64,000 nt of DNA, taken from positions 3,596,001 through 3,660,000 of the forward strand of contig OZ220688.1 in the NCBI GenBank assembly GCA_965116445.1, given 5' to 3'. A program made the translations under genes and the position numbers. Positions 60,929-64,000 of the stretch are shown in pieces. The notes under the pieces are model-generated. The model worked only from the letters and a program-made list of their open reading frames with translations, did not search any database and was not told the DNA's origin. Position 1 is the first letter of the stretch; every line of letters begins with the position of its first letter. The DNA is from Multivorans sp965116445. GTDB lineage: Bacteria > Acidobacteriota > Thermoanaerobaculia > Multivoradales > Multivoraceae.

Positions 60929-63900
60929 CTACACCCCGAAGTAGCGGGCGTCCGGGTGGTGGAACACCAGCGCCGATACGGTGGCCTCCGGGTCCATCAT
61001 GTCCCCTTCGGTGAGTTCGACGCCGATGTCGGCGGGCTCTAGCGCCGCGAAGAGCTGACGCTGGCCCGCAAGGTCGGGGCAGGCGGGATAGCCGAAGGAG
61101 TAGCGCTTGCCGCGGTACTTCGCAGCCAGGCGCTCGCGGGGGGTCATCTCCGGCGGATCGGGGAAGCCGAGTTCGGCGCGGAGTCGCTGGTGCAGCAGTT
61201 CGGCCGCGGCTTCGGCGGTCTCGAGCGCCAGCGCCGCGTACGCGTGGCTCTTCAGGTACTCGCCTTCGCGCTTGAACCGCTCCGCCGTATCGCGCACGCC
61301 AGCGCCCGCGGTGACGACGAACAGCGCCACGTGATCGCCGGCCGGTAGCACGTAGTCGGCGAGGCAGAGGCCGTCCTCGCGTGGCTGACGGGGCAGGAGC
61401 CACTCGGCCGCGACCTTCTTCGGGGCGCCTTCGCCGGGTTCGAGCAGGGTGAGCCGGTTGCCCGCAGCCCGGGCCGGGAAGAAGCGCCACACACCGCGCA
61501 CCGCCATCTCGCCGCGCGCGAAGTCCTTGAGTTCCTCGACCACGGCCTCGACCTTGCCCAGCTTCCGGTCGCCGGCTTCGCGCAGACGTTCCACGGAGCC
61601 CTTGAGGCCCAGATGCTTGGCGTAGAGCATCTGCAGGTTCAGGTGGGGCCAGACCTCGTCGAGGTCGAAGCGCTCGGCGCGCCGCTCGAGATGGGGCGGC
61701 CGGGGCGCCGGAACGTCCGTGCGGACGGTCGAACTGCGCCGCTGCGTCGCCGGCACCGCCCGGGCCCTGGTCCGAGCCCGGAACGCGGCTGCGTCCCGCT
61801 CGCGCAGCGACTCGACTTCCTCCAGCAGAGCCCCCCTTCGACCCTTGTCGCACAAACGCTCGATCAGGTCGAGTCCGCTCATCGCGTCACCCGCGTAGGT
61901 GCAAACGCCGCCGTACTCGGGGGCGATCCGGCCATGGGTGAACCGCCGCGTCAGCGCCGCTCCTCCGACGACGAGGTCCGTTTCGATGCCCGCGGCGGCG
62001 AAGTCCCCTGCGGTCGCCACCATCTGCTGGGCGCTCTTGACCAGGAGGCCCGAGAGTCCGATGACATCCGGTTCGTGCTTGCGCGCGGCCTGGATCAACT
62101 GTTCGCTCGGCACCTTGATCCCCAGGTTCACGACCTGGAAGCCGTTGTTCGTCAGGATGATGTCGACCAGGTTCTTGCCGATGTCGTGGACGTCGCCCTT
62201 CACCGTGGCCAGGATGATCCGGCCGCGGGTCATGCCCTCCATCCGCTCCATGTGCGGCTCGAGGTGGTCGACGGCCGCCTTCATCACCTCGGCGCTCTGC
62301 AGCACCTCGGCAACGATCAGCTCGTTGTCGTTGAACAGCCGTCCGACCTCGGCCATCCCGGTCATCAGTGGCCCGTTGATGATGTCGAGCGGGTCGGGCC
62401 AGCGCGGGTCCGCCAGCGCCGCGTCCAGGTCCGCTCGCAGCCCCTCCTTGCTGCCCTCGACCACCGACCGCGCCAGTCGCTCGGGCAGGGGCAGCAGATC
62501 GCGCGGCGCCCGTTCCTGCCAACCCTTCCGCTCCCGAAACGCGGCGGTAAACGCCTCGACCGCGCGCTGCCCCGCCTCCACGGCGCCGGGCCGCAGATCG
62601 AGCAGCGCGTCGGCAAGCACCCGTTCCGCCACCGGAATCTCGGCGTAGCGGGCCAGCCCCTGGGTGTTCACGATCGCCGCATCGAGGCCGGCTTGCGTGC
62701 AACGGTAGAGGAAGACCGCGTTCAAGACCTCCCGCCCCGCGAGCGGCAGGCCGAAGCTCACGTTCGAGATGCCCAGGATCGTCCGCGTGCCCGGGAACGC
62801 CTCGCGCACCGCGCGCACCCCATCGATCGTCGCCGCCGCCGAGCCGAGGTACGCCTCGTCGCCCGTGCCGCACGGGAAGACCAGGGGATCCCACCAGATG
62901 TCCTGGGGTTCCAGGCCCCACGCCGAGGTCAGCAGGTCGTAGCTACGCTCCGCGACCTCCAGCTTGCGGTCGGTCGACACCGCCATCCCCTGCTCGTCGA
63001 TCAGGCCGACGATCACGGCGCAACCGAACTCCCTGGCGAGCGGAACCACCTGCTCGAAGCGCTCGGTCCCGTCCTCCAGGTTGATCGAGTTCAGGATCGA
63101 GCGCCCCTGGCACCAGGTCAGCGCCCGCGCCATGACCTCGTGGTCCGTGCTGTCGATCATCAGCGGCGCCTTGACCCGGCGCACCAGGCGCTCCAGGAAC
63201 CGCTCCATGTCGTCCACCTCGTCGCGCTCCGGGTCCTGGAGGCAGATGTCGACCACCTGGGCGCCGTTCTTGACCTGTGCGCGACCGACCTCGGCCGCCG
63301 CCTCGTACTCGCCCTCGCGGATCAGGCGCTTGAACTTGCGGCTGCCGAGCACGTTCGTGCGCTCGCCCACCAGGAGCGGCCGGTTGTCTTCGGTCAGTTC
63401 CGCCGCGTCCAGGCCCGAAACCAGACAGCGCCCGTGATCGGGCGGCTGTCGTGGGGCGCTGCCGCGGACCAGGTCGCTGAACGTCTCGATGTGGGCCGCG
63501 GTCGTGCCGCAGCAGCCGCCGACCAGGTTCAGCCAGCCGTGGTCGAGAAAGCGCGAGAAGACGGCCCGAAAGTCCTCGGGAGTCTGGGTGTAGAGGCCGT
63601 CCTCGTCCGGCAGGCCTGCGTTCGGGACGCACGCCACCCGCGTGCGGCAGATCTCGGACAGCGCCCGCAGATGATCGAACATCTGGTCGGGGCCGGTGGC
63701 GCAGTTCAGGCCCACGTACAGGAGATCGCGGCGGTCCCGGTGCAAGAGCGACGCGGCCAGCGCCTCGATCTCCTGGCCTCCGAGCATCGTCCCCATCGTC
63801 TCGATCGTCACCGAGACCGCGACCGGCAACCTCCAGCCCAACTGCTCGAACGCGCGCTCTATCCCGATCAGCCCCGCCTTCACGTTGCGCGTGTCCTGAC

Positions 63901-64000
63901 AGGTCTCGAGCAGCAGGTAGTCCGCGCCGCCGGCGACCAGGCCCAGAGCCTGGACGCGGTAGTCGTCTCGCAGTTGCTCGAAGGTGACGCCGCCGGTCAC
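60929..64000 (-). CDS. metH: Cobalamin-dependent methionine synthase, lacking the N-terminus at the window edge
   Basis: About 1023 C-terminal residues are visible; the gene continues past base 64000. Domains in order: the end of the homocysteine-binding barrel with its zinc cysteines (VGGCCGTTAAHI, about 160); the pterin-binding barrel (LLVGERTNVLGSRKFK, about 210; DICLQDPERDEVDDME; LMIDSTDHEVM); the cap; the B12 domain with the cobalt-binding His in GDVHDIGKNLVDIIL (about 590-604); and the SAM-dependent reactivation domain (RAELGFPDPPEMT; GKRYSFGYPACPDL, about 975-988). MetH methylates homocysteine from methyl-tetrahydrofolate. It ends 42 nt from the convergent secreted-protein gene. No B12 riboswitch is visible because the 5' end is outside. 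Confidence 0.96.
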   Translation of the reverse strand: MTGGVTFEQLRDDYRVQALGLVAGGADYLLLETCQDTRNVKAGLIGIERAFEQLGWRLPVAVSVTIETMGTMLGGQEIEALAASLLHRDRRDLLYVGLNCATGPDQMFDHLRALSEICRTRVACVPNAGLPDEDGLYTQTPEDFRAVFSRFLDHGWLNLVGGCCGTTAAHIETFSDLVRGSAPRQPPDHGRCLVSGLDAAELTEDNRPLLVGERTNVLGSRKFKRLIREGEYEAAAEVGRAQVKNGAQVVDICLQDPERDEVDDMERFLERLVRRVKAPLMIDSTDHEVMARALTWCQGRSILNSINLEDGTERFEQVVPLAREFGCAVIVGLIDEQGMAVSTDRKLEVAERSYDLLTSAWGLEPQDIWWDPLVFPCGTGDEAYLGSAAATIDGVRAVREAFPGTRTILGISNVSFGLPLAGREVLNAVFLYRCTQAGLDAAIVNTQGLARYAEIPVAERVLADALLDLRPGAVEAGQRAVEAFTAAFRERKGWQERAPRDLLPLPERLARSVVEGSKEGLRADLDAALADPRWPDPLDIINGPLMTGMAEVGRLFNDNELIVAEVLQSAEVMKAAVDHLEPHMERMEGMTRGRIILATVKGDVHDIGKNLVDIILTNNGFQVVNLGIKVPSEQLIQAARKHEPDVIGLSGLLVKSAQQMVATAGDFAAAGIETDLVVGGAALTRRFTHGRIAPEYGGVCTYAGDAMSGLDLIERLCDKGRRGALLEEVESLRERDAAAFRARTRARAVPATQRRSSTVRTDVPAPRPPHLERRAERFDLDEVWPHLNLQMLYAKHLGLKGSVERLREAGDRKLGKVEAVVEELKDFARGEMAVRGVWRFFPARAAGNRLTLLEPGEGAPKKVAAEWLLPRQPREDGLCLADYVLPAGDHVALFVVTAGAGVRDTAERFKREGEYLKSHAYAALALETAEAAAELLHQRLRAELGFPDPPEMTPRERLAAKYRGKRYSFGYPACPDLAGQRQLFAALEPADIGVELTEGDMMDPEATVSALVFHHPDARYFGV

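Overview
The window is a GC-rich, densely packed bacterial chromosome segment. Many neighbouring genes overlap by 4 nt (ATGA or GTGA), and GTG and TTG starts are common. The gene mix fits a Gram-negative, high-GC lineage; Acidobacteriota (Thermoanaerobaculia-like) is my best guess. The clues are exported TldD/PmbA-type proteins, a tandem pair of secreted 'PDFSG' proteins, an HspR-type regulator beside dnaK, DUF1844, LolC/E-type and HflK/C proteins, and a remnant of a secreted-protein tail common in that phylum. This assignment is inference, since no rRNA or other marker gene is present. No tRNA, rRNA or CRISPR array was recognised.

Layout. 0-1 kb: the end of a TorD-like chaperone and a VOC protein. 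1-8.6 kb: a minus-strand run of exported proteins (DUF3604 lipoprotein, two tandem paralogues, a TldD/TldE-like pair). 9-18 kb: three adjacent large membrane proteins, one glycosyltransferase-like and two sulfatase/phosphoglycerol-transferase-like, all ending in the same duplicated beta-type module ('GWAxD...RPDV'). A fourth, frameshifted relative without the module lies at 46.2-48.5 kb. 18.2-19.4 kb: ispG.

19.5-24.9 kb is the accessory region. It holds an RHH/PIN toxin-antitoxin pair split by a 166-bp MITE, a short duplicated ispG fragment, and a PIN-domain gene following an XRE-ImmA/IrrE gene, which itself overlaps a truncated QueC-like (QatC/Cap9-type) gene. A complete IS element whose ends match the MITE closes the region. 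The genes on the two sides of the IS are unrelated and both truncated, so a rearrangement happened here. This looks like the remains of a defence or toxin-antitoxin island.

25-46 kb is mostly core metabolism and regulation on the minus strand: an unusual fusion of a DPH6-like PP-loop domain to an AraC DNA-binding domain; carB; a LolC/E-like permease, carA, methylmalonyl-CoA epimerase, MeaB and SpoIID as one overlapping operon; dnaK-hspR-dnaC-like; DUF1844 divergent from mazG; then an acyl-CoA dehydrogenase, glpX, dcd, an RsbW-like/STAS partner-switching pair and an S41 protein that has lost both catalytic residues. 46-64 kb: the broken sulfatase-like gene, hflK-hflC-nupC, a nuclease-helicase fusion, a luxE-luxC pair, a MauE/DoxX-like protein, a YbiT-type ABC-F protein, a secreted protein of unknown function, and most of metH, running off the right edge. 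A REP-like palindromic repeat recurs at four or more places, once inside meaB.
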